Shown here: piece after piece, positions 63,786 to 64,000 of the stretch | Layout of the letters: each line of letters opens with the position of its first letter | Numbering within the stretch: position 1 is the stretch's first letter | NCBI RefSeq assembly: GCF_001262715.1 | Contig: NZ_CP012328.1 | Coordinates: 496,001-560,000 of the forward strand | Reading direction: 5' to 3' | DNA length: 64,000 nt | From: Spiroplasma turonicum | GTDB taxonomy: Bacteria; Bacillota_I; Bacilli_A; Mycoplasmatales; Mycoplasmataceae | Translations under genes and position numbers: made by a program | The notes under the pieces: model-generated | Told to the model about the DNA's origin: nothing | Databases searched by the model: none | Seen by the model: only the letters and a program-made list of their open reading frames with translations

Positions 63786-64000
63786 GTATTAATTAAAACA
63801 TAAACATTTATTAATGAATGAACATAAACCTTAGTTTTTTAATAAATTAAATAAAAAAAATCTTTACAAAATAAAATAATTTTTAATTAATATATACATG
63901 TGTTATTTTATTCTTTAATTATCTAAAAAAGCTTTATTTTCTTTTAAATTAATTGATTTGTAGGCTTTTAGAATATTTTTAATTTAATAAAGCTCATTTT
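63786..64000. other. AT-rich region at window end
   Basis: I see no gene, RNA or convincing hairpin here. The next gene, if any, starts beyond the window. Confidence 0.4.

Noticed and set aside
1-64000. tRNA, rRNA, CRISPR arrays and replication origin
   Set aside because: I looked for T-loop consensus (GGTTCGAATCC-like), conserved rRNA blocks, regularly spaced direct repeats and clustered DnaA boxes, and saw none that I could support.

Overview
The window is a very A+T-rich piece of a Mollicutes chromosome. Almost every tryptophan is encoded by TGA, so genes only read through with genetic code 4. The mix of sucrose PTS genes, a pyruvate dehydrogenase whose E3 carries a lipoyl domain, Opp ATPases with giant insertions, IS3-family debris, many MKK-type lipoproteins and a plant-galactan hydrolase suggests the Spiroplasma/Mesoplasma/Entomoplasma group, possibly a plant- or insect-associated species. 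This placement is inference; no rRNA or tRNA gene is visible to test it.

Layout. 1-6.7 kb: surface proteins and a decayed IS3-family element inserted in older debris of the same family. 6.8-13.1 kb: an amino-acid permease, a GDSL esterase lipoprotein, three further lipoproteins and an aldo/keto reductase. 13.4-16 kb: small unknown genes, a possible small RNA and a second GDSL esterase without a signal peptide. 16-19 kb: a P-type cation ATPase. 19-22 kb: a membrane protein plus a surface GH53 endo-beta-1,4-galactanase. 22.15-22.37 kb: a highly structured probable non-coding RNA. 23-34 kb: oppBCDF and two oppA genes, the second frameshifted. 34.1-39.1 kb: a sucrose operon (GntR regulator, PTS EIIBC, sucrose-6-phosphate hydrolase, fructokinase). 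39.2-41.4 kb: a two-gene DNA-processing cassette (endonuclease-V-like protein plus nuclease-helicase). 41.5-43.4 kb: small membrane proteins and a C-terminal J-domain protein. 43.5-49.9 kb: lplA-pdhABCD. 50.2-52.4 kb: three membrane proteins. 52.5-57.5 kb: valS, two small membrane proteins, lemA and an anchored protein. 57.5-60.9 kb: comEC, rpsT and holA. 60.9-63.8 kb: three unknown genes.

How the genes fit together. Sucrose is imported as sucrose-6-phosphate, cleaved to glucose-6-phosphate and fructose, and the fructose is phosphorylated for glycolysis. Pyruvate then enters the lipoate-dependent PDH complex, with lplA in the same run to lipoylate E2 and E3. Peptides are taken up by Opp, and amino acids by the permease. 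The GH53 enzyme would release galacto-oligosaccharides outside the cell. All seven lipoproteins whose N-terminus is in the window have the lipobox cysteine at residue 24. Several promoters match TGnTATAAT with no obvious -35 box, and most operons end in clear intrinsic terminators.
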